A DNA stretch of 64,000 bases from Pseudomonas sp. 31-12. Lineage in GTDB: Bacteria > Pseudomonadota > Gammaproteobacteria > Pseudomonadales > Pseudomonadaceae. Within the stretch, counting starts at the first letter, position 1, and each line of letters opens with the position of its first letter. The position numbers were made by a program, and so were the translations under genes. The stretch lies in contig NZ_CP029482.1 in assembly GCF_003151075.1 (NCBI RefSeq), positions 744,001-808,000 on the forward strand. Direction: 5' to 3'. The notes below the pieces were generated by a model, which saw only the letters and a list, made by a program, of their open reading frames with translations, was not told the DNA's origin and did not search any database. Below are positions 20,381 to 28,095 of the stretch, piece after piece.

Positions 20381-20400
20381 TGGGGCCTGCACAGGCCCCA
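20381..20400 (+). terminator. Hairpin after thiC
   Basis: A near-perfect 20-base palindrome (TGGGGCCTGC ACAGGCCCCA) lies 15 bases after the thiC stop. No T-run follows, because the REP pair begins at once. Confidence 0.45.
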
Positions 20401-20474
20401 TCGCCAGCAGGCTGGCTCCCACAGGGGACTTGTGAACACCACAAGTCCAATGTGGGAGCCAGCCTGCTGGCGAT
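20400..20474. repeat. Nested inverted REP pair between thiC and cytX
   Basis: ATCGCCAGCAGGCTGGCTCC (20400) and its complement (ending 20474) bound the unit; inside, GGACTTGTG (20426-20434) and CACAAGTCC (20440-20448) form a second inverted repeat. The whole folds as one long interrupted hairpin. This is a different REP sequence family from the TGTGGCGAGG one. Confidence 0.85.
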
Positions 20475-20516
20475 AGAGATCCAAAAAACAACAAATGTCC
20501 CTCTGAGATAACACCC

Positions 20517-21809
20517 TTGAGCATTCAACCCAGCACTTATTCCCCTGACATTGCGGTGCCGACCGACAAACGTGTCTTCGGCGGTCGCGATCTGTTTTCC
20601 CTGTGGTTCTCCCTCGGCATCGGCCTGATGGTGCTGCAGACCGGTGCCTTGCTCGCGCCAGGTCTGGGCCTGTCCGGTTCGTTGCTGGCGATTTTCCTCG
20701 GCACGCTGGTCGGCGTTCTGCTGTTGGCCGCTGTCGGCGTGATCGGCAGCGACACCGGCCTGTCGTCGATGGCCGCACTCAAACTCAGCCTCGGCAAACG
20801 TGGCGCGAGCCTGCCGGCCGTGCTGAACCTGCTGCAACTGATCGGTTGGGGTTCGTTCGAAATCATCGTGATGCGCGACGCGGCCAGCCTGCTCGGCGCG
20901 CGGGCGTTCAGCGAAGGCAGCCTGCTGTCGAATCCGCTGCTCTGGACTGTGTTCTTCGGTGGTTTGGCGACCTTGCTAGCCGTCAGCGGTCCGCTGACAT
21001 TCGTCCGCCAGATTCTGCGCAAGTGGGGCATCTGGCTGCTGCTGGCCGCGTGCATCTGGCTGACCTGGAACCTGTTCGCCAAAGCCGATCTCGCCGCATT
21101 GTGGGCGCAGGCCGGTGACGGTTCGATGCCGTTCGCCGTGGGCTTCGACATTGCCATCGCCATGCCGCTGTCGTGGCTGCCGCTGATTGCCGACTACTCG
21201 CGTTTCGGCAAGCGTGCGAAAAACGTCTTCGGCGGTACGGCGATTGGTTTCTTTATCGGTAACTTCTGGCTGATGAGCCTTGGCGTGGCTTACACCTTGG
21301 CGTTCGCGCCGAGCGGTGAAGTGAATGCCTTGCTGTTGGCATTGGCCGGTGCCGGCCTGGGGATTCCGCTGCTGCTGATTCTGCTGGACGAGTCGGAAAA
21401 CGCCTTCGCCGATATTCATTCGGCGGCGGTTTCCAGCGGGATTCTGTTGCGCTTGAAAGTCGAGCATCTGGCATTGGCGATTGGTGTGATCTGCACTCTG
21501 ATCGCTTGCCTGGCGCCGTTGGCCCAGTACCAGAACTTTCTGCTGTTGATCGGTTCGGTGTTCGCGCCGCTGTTCGGCGTGGTGCTGGTGGATCACTTCA
21601 TCCTGCGCAAACGCAGTGCTCAGGTGGCGTCAGCCGCATTGCGCTGGCCGGCGCTGCTCGCCTGGTTGGGCGGGGTGAGCACTTATCACTTGCTGGCGAA
21701 TCTGTATCCGGACATCGGCGCAACCCTGCCGTCGTTGATTCTGGCAGGGTTGCTCCAGCTGGTGCTGGGCCGGGCCTTCAGTTGCGGCCGGGAAACAGCT
21801 CGGGCTTGA
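20517..21809 (+). CDS. cytX: Putative hydroxymethylpyrimidine/cytosine permease CytX
   Basis: An inner membrane transporter of the NCS1 (purine-cytosine permease) family, 430 residues with about twelve hydrophobic helices. Conserved stretches include FGGRDLFSLWFSLGIGLMVLQTGALLAPGLGL (in parts) at the N-terminus and WLPLIADYSRFGK in the middle. CytX members sit next to thiamine genes and are thought to import hydroxymethylpyrimidine; the location right after thiC supports this. The start is TTG 20517, with GAG about 10 bases before. Its 3' end overlaps the convergent lipoprotein gene by 32 bp. Confidence 0.85.
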   Translation: MSIQPSTYSPDIAVPTDKRVFGGRDLFSLWFSLGIGLMVLQTGALLAPGLGLSGSLLAIFLGTLVGVLLLAAVGVIGSDTGLSSMAALKLSLGKRGASLPAVLNLLQLIGWGSFEIIVMRDAASLLGARAFSEGSLLSNPLLWTVFFGGLATLLAVSGPLTFVRQILRKWGIWLLLAACIWLTWNLFAKADLAALWAQAGDGSMPFAVGFDIAIAMPLSWLPLIADYSRFGKRAKNVFGGTAIGFFIGNFWLMSLGVAYTLAFAPSGEVNALLLALAGAGLGIPLLLILLDESENAFADIHSAAVSSGILLRLKVEHLALAIGVICTLIACLAPLAQYQNFLLLIGSVFAPLFGVVLVDHFILRKRSAQVASAALRWPALLAWLGGVSTYHLLANLYPDIGATLPSLILAGLLQLVLGRAFSCGRETARA

Positions 21810-22524
21810 GAATGCCATTCAGGCGTGGGTAGGGGATCTTCAGTTCGACGTGGCCCAGCGCGTAAGGCGCGATGGTGCTGGTTTCGTACTTGAGGATCAC
21901 CCCGCCGTAGGTCAGCGCCACGTTCTGGGTTTTCTGGAAATGCCATTCCTTCAGGAACTCCGGTTCCTGATCGAGCTTGGTGCTGATCAGCCAGCTGTTG
22001 TGCGCCACTTGCGCGGCTTTCCAGAACGCCTCTTCCTGCCCCGGCACCAACATGTCGGACAAGGTCAGCACTTTATGCTGCTGGCGCGAATAGTTGATGA
22101 AACTGCGGCCCGGTGTGCCATGCGCGCCGCCGGTGTCCAGGTAGCTGGAAAATTCGACGATCACCAAGCCGTCATGCTGCTCACGTACCTTGGCTTGCAG
22201 GTAGCTGCTGTTGCGTGGGCCGGCGGTACGCAAAAACTCATCGCGATAGGCCGCCAGCGTCGGTGCCGCAGGGGCGTCGGGCGAGGTGCGGGTCATTTGC
22301 AGCAGGCGTTTTTCGATAATGCCGTCCAGCTGAGGCTCGTCCGGGAAGCGTAGTGTATCGATATTCACCAGTGGGCATTCAGGTGTCGTGCAACCCGGTT
22401 TCAGTGTTTCGGTGGCGTCGCGGGTGGTTTCCAGCGGCGCCCGGTAGTTGGGTTGGAACAAGCTCTGGCAGGCGCCCAGGGTCAGGGCGATTGCGGCCAC
22501 GGAGGCGATTTTAAAAAGCGACAT
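21778..22524 (-). CDS. RsiV-type (DUF3298) lipoprotein
   Basis: A 248-residue lipoprotein: signal peptide MSLFKIASVAAIALTLGAC with lipobox LGAC (Cys19). The mature part has DTGGAHGTPGRSFINYS and LTLSDMLVPGQEEAFWKAA, the DUF3298/RsiV-like fold seen in envelope proteins and peptidoglycan-related anti-sigma factors. It has no sigma factor partner nearby. It corresponds by position to PA4972. Convergent overlap with cytX (21778-21809). Role unknown, envelope location likely. Confidence 0.8.
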   Translation of the reverse strand: MSLFKIASVAAIALTLGACQSLFQPNYRAPLETTRDATETLKPGCTTPECPLVNIDTLRFPDEPQLDGIIEKRLLQMTRTSPDAPAAPTLAAYRDEFLRTAGPRNSSYLQAKVREQHDGLVIVEFSSYLDTGGAHGTPGRSFINYSRQQHKVLTLSDMLVPGQEEAFWKAAQVAHNSWLISTKLDQEPEFLKEWHFQKTQNVALTYGGVILKYETSTIAPYALGHVELKIPYPRLNGILKPELFPGRN

Positions 22525-22753
22525 GGGCGTCCTTCATAAAACAGGGAAAGGCAAAAAGTTATCCGCTTCGACTCTCAACGAAGCAGTCAGTTCGCCACTA
22601 AGCTAATTAGAGTTGGTTTCGCCCTCACCGTCTATCTCGCTGACGGAAAGGGGCTGCATCAAACGGCGCGAGCGCGTTAGGATGGCGCGAAGTCGAGGTT
22701 GCAAGTGACCCAAAGGAACCTCGTCCACGGATTTGCAGTAAACGAGGATTGTC

Positions 22754-23371
22754 ATGACTGATTTTGCCAACGCCATTCCGACCGCCGTTGATATCGTTCG
22801 GCGCGAAAAGTGCTACGAGGGCTTCTACAAGCTCGATCGTGTGCACTTGCGCCACGAGTTGTTTGCCGGTGGCATGAGTCGCGAGATCAATCGTGAAGTG
22901 TTTGTTCGCCATGATGCGGTGTGCGTGCTGCCGTACGATCCGCAGCGCGATGAAGTGGTGCTGATCGAGCAGTTTCGCGTCGGCGCCATGGGCAAGACCG
23001 ACAACCCGTGGCTGATCGAGCTGGTCGCCGGTCTGATCGACAAGGATGAAGTACCGGAAGAAGTTGCTCACCGCGAAGCGCAGGAGGAAGCTGGGCTTGT
23101 GTTCGGGGCGCTCTGGCCGATGACCAAATACTTTCCATCGCCGGGCGGCAGCAACGAATTTGTGCACTTGTACCTGGGGCGTTGCGACAGCACCGGAGTC
23201 GGCGGCCTGCATGGGCTGGAGGAAGAAGCTGAAGATATCCGCGTCACGGTCTGGGCGTTCGAAGATGCCCTGCAGGCCGTACGCGACGGACGAATTGCCA
23301 ACGCGCCAAGCATCATTGCCTTGCAATGGTTGGCCTTGAACCGCGCTGAAGTGAGGGGGCTATGGTCGTAA
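22754..23371 (+). CDS. nudF: ADP-ribose pyrophosphatase (Nudix hydrolase) NudF
   Basis: Nudix enzyme cleaving ADP-ribose to AMP and ribose 5-phosphate, 205 residues. The Nudix box is complete: G-LIDKD-E-VPEEVAH-REAQEEAGLV (about residues 95-118, pattern Gx5Ex7REUxEExGU). The order nudF, yqiB, cpdA, yqiA, parE is conserved across gammaproteobacteria and is kept here. Its last 10 bases overlap the next gene. GC-rich leader with GAGG before ATG 22754. Confidence 0.93.
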   Translation: MTDFANAIPTAVDIVRREKCYEGFYKLDRVHLRHELFAGGMSREINREVFVRHDAVCVLPYDPQRDEVVLIEQFRVGAMGKTDNPWLIELVAGLIDKDEVPEEVAHREAQEEAGLVFGALWPMTKYFPSPGGSNEFVHLYLGRCDSTGVGGLHGLEEEAEDIRVTVWAFEDALQAVRDGRIANAPSIIALQWLALNRAEVRGLWS

Positions 23372-23814
23372 ACAAGTTGCGCGATCGGTACAGGGTGGAC
23401 CTTGTGGGGCTGCAAGCCTCTTGCGAGGCCAACTACGCGCGCCTGATGCGACTGCTGCCGGACATGCGCAACGAACCGGAGGCTCGGCGCATTGCCGTGA
23501 CCCACGGTGACCAGATGCTTGGCGTACTAGCCCTCGAAGTACTGCAAGTCTGCCCGTACACCACGACCTTGCAAGTGCGCCAGGAACACAGCCTGCCGTG
23601 GTTGCCGGTGCCGCAACTGGAAGTGCAGGTCTACCACGATGCGTGCATGGCCGAAGTGGTCAGCGCCGAACATGCACGACGCTTTCGCGGCATCTATCCT
23701 TACCCGAATGCCTCAATGCATCAGCCGGATGAAAAGGCCCAGTTGAACATGTTCCTGGGCGAATGGCTGAGCCATTGTCTGGCGTGTGGGCATGAGTACG
23801 CCGTCGTCCGTTAA
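23362..23814 (+). CDS. DUF1249 (YqiB) family protein
   Basis: A 150-residue soluble protein with the family start KLRDRYRVDLVGLQASCEANYARLMRLLPDM (in parts) and a tyrosine/histidine-rich middle (LEVQVYHDACMAEV). Function is not known; it is found with nudF and cpdA in many gammaproteobacteria and overlaps nudF by 10 bp here, which indicates co-translation. Position corresponds to PA4970. Confidence 0.88.
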   Translation: MVVNKLRDRYRVDLVGLQASCEANYARLMRLLPDMRNEPEARRIAVTHGDQMLGVLALEVLQVCPYTTTLQVRQEHSLPWLPVPQLEVQVYHDACMAEVVSAEHARRFRGIYPYPNASMHQPDEKAQLNMFLGEWLSHCLACGHEYAVVR

Positions 23815-23909
23815 CCGTTCATGCCTGACAGTCTTGTTTTTGACTTCTGTAGGAGTATTCCGCATGCATTGTGGGAATGGTCTCCGAGTTTTGTAGCACC
23901 TGTAATTAA

Positions 23910-23969
23910 CCCCTGACTCTTTCCTCTAGCGGCTACGTCCATCGCACATCGCGAGGCGCTAGTCAGGGG
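23910..23969 (+). promoter_or_regulatory. Inverted repeat that can mask the ribosome binding site of the flavoprotein gene
   Basis: CCCCTGACT (23910-23918) and AGTCAGGGG (23961-23969) are perfect 9-base complements, reinforced inside by CTAGCG / CGCTAG. The right arm contains the GGGG ribosome binding site, 9 bases before ATG 23979. In the RNA this stem would hide the site. Confidence 0.55.
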
Positions 23970-23978
23970 AATGGGTGT

Positions 23979-25241
23979 ATGAAAATCGGGATTGTCGGGG
24001 CTGGCTGGAACGGTTCCCACTGTGCACTGGAATTGATGAGCGCGGGCCATCAAGTCGTATTGCTGGAGAAGCACCCGGACATTTTTCAGGGCGTTTCCGG
24101 CGACTTCGGGATCCGCTTGCACAAGGGGCCACATTACCCTCGCTCGAAGACCACAAGGGACAGTTGCCTGGAGGCGTTTGATCGTTTCTGTGCGGCGTAT
24201 CCCGAGTTGGTGGTCGCTCACGAGTCTGCGATCTATGCGCAAGGCACGACGGATGCGCTGGGTTTTCGCTCCAAGGTGAGCAACGACACCTTTGCCAAGG
24301 TGTGCCATGAATCCCCCGAGTGTAGCGAAGTGGACATGAGTGCCAATGGCTTGGAGGCACTGGAAGCCGCGTTCAATCTCGATGAGCCGAGCGTGGTATT
24401 GGGCGATCGACTTCGCCGCTTTTTCCGCGACAAACTGGCGGCGGCGGGCGTTCAGGTGCAGACCGGTTTCATTGTCGAGAAAATCATTCGCAGCGCAGGC
24501 CAGAGCCTCGTATACAGGGATGACGGGAGTTGCCTGGCGTTTGATCTGGTGATCAACACGACGGGGTTCCAATCGTTGCTTCCTGCCTTCTTTGAACGGG
24601 ATTTCCCGTTTGATGTGGAGGTGGTTTACCAGCCTTGCCTCGCGCTGTGCTACGAAGACCGACAGCCGAGTGAAAAACCGCTTTCATTTATCGTGATGGA
24701 CGGATGGTTTCCGTGCCTGATGCCCGCCGTCACGACCCATGAACCTTATCCCGCCGACTACATTCTTACGCATGGCAGCTACACCATCATGGGCTCGTTC
24801 TCCACGGCCAGGGAGGCGGATGCGCTGCTTGAAGAACTGACCGACGACTTCATTGAGTCGACGGTCAAGGCATTGACCGAGGCTCAGATGTGTCGATTCT
24901 GGCCCGGTTTTCTCCAGCGCTTCCACTACGCCGGCTGGAAGGGGGCAGTGCTGGCGAAACTGAAAACCCGGTCCGAGTTCCGCAGCGCCATTACGTTTGA
25001 ACAGGAAGGTGTGATTTACGTTTTTCCGGGCAAGGTCAGCAACGTATTCAATGCCGCTGACGAGGTGCTGGCCCTGATTGCCAATCAACGGTGTATCGAT
25101 CAGAACGGATTCAGGTATGTGGAGGAGGGCGTTCTGGACATCGCGCGTCGGGAAATCCAGCACAAACCCGGAGCCGGCGAGGAGAGCACCTGTAACTTGC
25201 AAACGTACTCACTGTTGCGTGGACAGAAAGACGCGTGTTGA
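23979..25241 (+). CDS. FAD-dependent oxidoreductase of unknown substrate (accessory gene)
   Basis: A 420-residue flavoprotein. The N-terminal Rossmann motif is MKIGIVGAGWNGSHCALELM with VVLLEKH at the end of beta-2; next comes FGIRLHKGPHYPRSKTTRD, placing a His/Arg-rich loop near the flavin. The C-terminal part includes VYVFPGKVSNVF-like FAD-contact sequence. It interrupts the otherwise conserved yqiB-cpdA junction and has no equivalent in the P. aeruginosa order I know, so it is probably an acquired gene. Its codon use looks less biased to G/C third positions than neighbours. Its ribosome binding site lies in the right arm of the inverted repeat at 23910-23969. Substrate unknown. Confidence 0.75.
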   Translation: MKIGIVGAGWNGSHCALELMSAGHQVVLLEKHPDIFQGVSGDFGIRLHKGPHYPRSKTTRDSCLEAFDRFCAAYPELVVAHESAIYAQGTTDALGFRSKVSNDTFAKVCHESPECSEVDMSANGLEALEAAFNLDEPSVVLGDRLRRFFRDKLAAAGVQVQTGFIVEKIIRSAGQSLVYRDDGSCLAFDLVINTTGFQSLLPAFFERDFPFDVEVVYQPCLALCYEDRQPSEKPLSFIVMDGWFPCLMPAVTTHEPYPADYILTHGSYTIMGSFSTAREADALLEELTDDFIESTVKALTEAQMCRFWPGFLQRFHYAGWKGAVLAKLKTRSEFRSAITFEQEGVIYVFPGKVSNVFNAADEVLALIANQRCIDQNGFRYVEEGVLDIARREIQHKPGAGEESTCNLQTYSLLRGQKDAC

Positions 25242-25351
25242 TGACAGACGGCAAAAAATAAAGTGTCATATGTGTGAACTCTCCCGCGTCTCCGGTTTGC
25301 CGATACGCTGGCCTGCCACCATAATCCACCTACTTTTATCTGACGAACATT

Positions 25352-26167
25352 GTGCCGAGCATGCCTGATCTTCCCGCTGATGCCCCGGTTTTGCTGGTGC
25401 AGCTCTCTGACAGCCATCTGTTTGCCGAAGCGGACGGGATGTTGCTGGGCATGAATACCCGGGACAGTCTGCAAAAGGTCATTGAGCTGGTACGCGTTCA
25501 GCAGCCGCAGATTGATTTGATCGTTGCCAGCGGGGATCTGTCTCAGGACGGGACGCTGGAGTCTTATCAGTTGTTTCGCGACCTGACCCGACAGCTCGAT
25601 GCGCCGGCGCGCTGGATTCCCGGTAATCACGATGAGCCGCGGATCATGGCCGAGGCGGCGGTGCAAAGCGCGTTGCTGGAGCCGGTGGTGGATGTCGGTA
25701 ACTGGCGGGTCACTTTGCTGGATTCGGCGGTGCCGGGGTCGGTGCCGGGGTTTTTGCTGGATGAGCAGTTGCAGTTGCTGGCGCGTTCGTTGAGTGAGGC
25801 GCCGGAGCGGCATCATCTGGTGTGTTTTCATCATCATCCGGTGTCGATCGGCTGCTTGTGGATGGAGCCGATCGGGTTGCGTAATCCTGAGGCCTTGTTT
25901 GCGGTGCTGGATCGCTTTCCGCAGGTGCGTGCTGTTTTGTGGGGGCATGTGCATCAGGAGGTTGATCGGGATCGCAACGGGGTGCGGTTGATTGCTTCGC
26001 CTTCGACTTGTATTCAGTTTGAGCCTGGGAGTGATGATTTCAAGGTTGGGGAGCAGGCGCCCGGCTACCGCTGGCTGCGGCTTTTGCCTGATGGGCGGTT
26101 GGAGACTGGCGTGGAGCGTGTTGTCGGGTTCGATTTTCAGGTTGATTACGGCTCCAACGGGTATTGA
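25352..26167 (+). CDS. cpdA: 3',5'-cyclic-AMP phosphodiesterase CpdA
   Basis: Class III metallophosphoesterase hydrolysing cAMP, 271 residues. Metal-binding motifs run in order: QLSDSHLF (DxH), ASGDLSQDG (GDxxx), GNHDEPR (GNHD), FHHHPV and WGHVHQE (GHxH). It tunes Vfr/cAMP signalling in pseudomonads. GTG 25352 gives the common family length; ATG 25361, three codons in, is equally possible and no strong ribosome binding site decides. In the conserved nudF-yqiA cluster but separated from yqiA here by about 1.2 kb of repeats and an inserted small gene. Confidence 0.93.
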   Translation: MPSMPDLPADAPVLLVQLSDSHLFAEADGMLLGMNTRDSLQKVIELVRVQQPQIDLIVASGDLSQDGTLESYQLFRDLTRQLDAPARWIPGNHDEPRIMAEAAVQSALLEPVVDVGNWRVTLLDSAVPGSVPGFLLDEQLQLLARSLSEAPERHHLVCFHHHPVSIGCLWMEPIGLRNPEALFAVLDRFPQVRAVLWGHVHQEVDRDRNGVRLIASPSTCIQFEPGSDDFKVGEQAPGYRWLRLLPDGRLETGVERVVGFDFQVDYGSNGY

Positions 26168-26184
26168 TGGTTGTGGTTGATAGG

Positions 26185-26505
26185 GTACATATCCATTTCT
26201 GCGGTAACGGCCACTTAGGGTTTCGCCCTTACGGCGACTCACTTTTTTTACAAGCGCCTAAAAAAAGTAAGCAAAAAAACGCTCGCCCCGAGCGTCCGGC
26301 CCCTCGCCTAGGCTCGGCGTTCCTTCGTTCCGGTATCCATCCGGGGACACTGCCCTCCGGTCTGCTTCGCGACGACCTACATGCAGCGTGTTCGACTGCG
26401 TCGAACGGCGCTGCGCGCCACTCCCCGGATGAACACCTCCACTCAGCCTCCCGATGGGGCGGGTGGATCAAGATCAAAAGCTGCAGGCGAGCTAACGCTC
26501 GGCCT
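26185..26505. repeat. Long dispersed repeat, copy A
   Basis: Starts with GTACATATCCATTTCTGCGG, identical over 28 bases to 45772 (copy B), and stays alignable for about 300 bp through a GGTTTCGC-CTTAC-GCGA-TCACTT segment to ACCTCCACTC-GCCTC near the end. Rich in short hairpins. No open frame is preserved between the copies, so it is not coding. I recall such a repeat from P. fluorescens-group genomes but cannot name it with certainty. Confidence 0.75.
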
Positions 26506-26544
26506 GATGAGTGGTGAAAAGCGTACGGTGTACACCAACCCCCT

Positions 26545-26640
26545 GTGGGAGCTGGCTTGCCTGCGATGGCGGCCTGACAGCCGACCAATATCTTGCTGAT
26601 GTACAAGATTCCCTGTGGGAGCGAGCCTGCTCGCGAAGAC
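26545..26640. repeat. Two REP elements in direct orientation
   Basis: CCTGTGGGAGCTGGCTTGCC (about 26550) and CCTGTGGGAGCGAGCCTGCTCGCGA (about 26612), two variants of a REP family, both in the same orientation. Confidence 0.75.
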
Positions 26641-26763
26641 GGCCTCACTGACGACGCTGTTTAATGGTCAGCAAAAATTTCAGAACCTTCCCACGAAGTT
26701 TTCAGGTTGCCCGTCAGACGTGGCTTCACTAGCCTTTTCCCTGTCGCTGACACATTCAGCGAT

Positions 26764-26785
26764 CGGGCTTCGCGGCCCGTTTTCT
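26764..26785 (+). terminator. Terminator-like hairpin before the first C4-type locus
   Basis: CGGGC TTCG CGGCCCG followed by TTTTCT: a GC-rich stem with T-run, just upstream of the putative promoter of the C4-like RNA. It could end transcription coming from cpdA. Confidence 0.45.
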
Positions 26786-26789
26786 CAGG

Positions 26790-26795
26790 CATAAT
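26790..26795 (+). promoter_or_regulatory. Putative -10 box for the first C4-type locus
   Basis: CATAAT lies 50 bases before the start of the structured RNA. The equivalent position in the second locus is a perfect TATAAT (46245-46250). No clear -35 element. Confidence 0.35.
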
Positions 26796-26844
26796 CGCCC
26801 CCGCCTAACGACAGCGCTTTCGGCTGACTGTCGTTTCGTGTCAT

Positions 26845-26919
26845 GGCGGCTGTGCGCGGGATACCTTCGGGTATGCCGAGTTGCCAGAGGATCGGTCCGC
26901 GAACCTGCGTACAGCTGCC
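26845..26919 (+). ncRNA. C4-type antisense RNA/leader, locus 1
   Basis: Outer stem GGCGGCTGTGCG (26845-26856) with CGTACAGCTGCC (26908-26919), 12 bp including G-U pairs. Inside, a perfect hairpin ATACC-TTCG-GGTAT (26861-26874). The unpaired part holds a' CCAGAGGA (26884-26891), complementary to TCCTCTGG at 26961-26968, which overlaps the GGAG ribosome binding site of the next gene, and b' CCGCGAA (26897-26903), complementary to TTCGCGG at 26931-26937. Phage P1/P7 C4 RNA has this architecture (a'/b' pairing with a/b ahead of ant). The consensus also resembles the Rfam C4 family as I remember it. Confidence 0.7.
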
Positions 26920-26977
26920 ACCCAAATTGCTTCGCGGTAATTTGCAAGTGGCTCCACTCTTCCTCTGGAGTACTACC

Positions 26978-27226
26978 ATGTTCAAACCAACCCCCAATCC
27001 CCCCGCCCGCAAACCCAGCACGATGTACATGATCGTCCCCGACATGGACACGGAAAGCCTATTGGCCCATTCCTGTGAGTCACTGGCTTCGGCGAGTGTC
27101 ATGGCCAGCGATTTTGCGGCGCGCCTGCTTGGGCCTGACCGGCATGCGGCGATGGCGATTCAGCAGTTGGTCATGCTGGCCGAACTGGCGGTGAATCGGG
27201 CGCTGGATAATGTCGATCCGGCGTAA
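26978..27226 (+). CDS. DUF6124-like small protein
   Basis: An 82-residue soluble protein. The start MFKPTPNPP and the block SLLAHSCESLASASVMASDFA followed by AIQQLVMLAELAVNRALD match what I recall of the Pseudomonas-specific DUF6124 family; the N-terminal part is shorter than usual. ATG 26978 has GGAG 7 bases upstream. The open frame running up to 26843 passes through the structured RNA and is not used. It is very probably controlled by that RNA, whose a' segment pairs with its ribosome binding site. Function unknown; predicted to be mostly helical. Confidence 0.75.
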   Translation: MFKPTPNPPARKPSTMYMIVPDMDTESLLAHSCESLASASVMASDFAARLLGPDRHAAMAIQQLVMLAELAVNRALDNVDPA

Positions 27227-27253
27227 TTTTTTCAGATAGACCGCGTTATCGTT

Positions 27254-27337
27254 CATCGCGAGCAAGCTCGCTCCCACATTGGGCCGCGTCCGTCTGGACA
27301 ACTCGTTTACCCTGTGGGAGCGAGCTTGCTCGCGATG
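27254..27337. repeat. Inverted REP pair
   Basis: CATCGCGAGCAAGCTCGCTC at the left and GAGCGAGCTTGCTCGCGATG at the right form an 84-bp REPIN of a second sequence family, between the DUF6124-like gene and yqiA. Confidence 0.9.
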
Positions 27338-27432
27338 GCGCTCGTTCGGGCAACCTGATTCCTGCCTATATCCCCGATCCCCCCGACTCCCTGTAAACTC
27401 CGCCTTCTTTACCCGACGCACAGGGAGTTCAA

Positions 27433-28041
27433 ATGTCCGGTTCGATCCTTTATATCCACGGTTTTAACAGCGCGCCGGCGTCTAAAAAGGCCACGCAGTT
27501 GATGCAAGTGATGGAGCGGCTGGGCTTGAGCGATCAATTGCGTGTCCCGGCCCTGCATCACCATCCGCGCGAGGCCATCGGTCAGCTGGACAAGGCGATT
27601 GAGGAGCTGGGGCGGCCACTGCTGGTCGGCAGCTCACTCGGCGGCTACTATGCGACTCACTTGGCCGAGCGCCATGGCCTCAAGGCCCTGTTGATCAACC
27701 CTGCCGTCAGTCCGCACCGGATGTTCGACGGGTATCTGGGGACGCAGAAAAACCTGTATACCGATGAGGCCTGGGAATTGACCCACGACCATGTGACGGC
27801 CCTGGCCGAGCTGGAAGTGCCGGCGCCCCGGGATCCGCAGCGGTATCAGGTGTGGTTGCAGACCGGCGATGAAACGCTGGACTATCGCCTCGCCCAGCAG
27901 TATTACCGCGCCTGTGCCTTGCGTATCCAGGCCGGCGGCGACCATAGTTTCCAGGGTTTTGCCGCACAACTGCCGGCAATGCTGAGTTTTGCCGGTATCG
28001 GCGCAGATTTGTACCAGGCGATCGATTTCACAGCACTGTGA
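27433..28041 (+). CDS. yqiA: YqiA/YcfP family alpha/beta-fold esterase
   Basis: A small serine hydrolase, 202 residues. It has the family N-terminus ILYIHGFNSAPASKKATQL (oxyanion region), nucleophile elbow VGSSLGGYYATHL (Ser near residue 60-62), an Asp in GDETLDY and the catalytic His in GGDHSFQGF. YqiA of E. coli hydrolyses short-chain acyl esters; the natural substrate is not known. It ends directly before the parE leader, the conserved neighbour. Confidence 0.9.
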   Translation: MSGSILYIHGFNSAPASKKATQLMQVMERLGLSDQLRVPALHHHPREAIGQLDKAIEELGRPLLVGSSLGGYYATHLAERHGLKALLINPAVSPHRMFDGYLGTQKNLYTDEAWELTHDHVTALAELEVPAPRDPQRYQVWLQTGDETLDYRLAQQYYRACALRIQAGGDHSFQGFAAQLPAMLSFAGIGADLYQAIDFTAL

Positions 28042-28095
28042 ATGCTCGCCTCTTTTTCACAGAACACTTTTTATACAGGCGGACGACGAGACCCC

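Noticed and set aside
26843..26977. Possible longer protein for the DUF6124-like gene starting in the C4-type RNA
   Set aside because: The extra 45 codons correspond to the RNA stems; the frame lacks a ribosome binding site, and GGAG plus ATG 26978 fit the family start.
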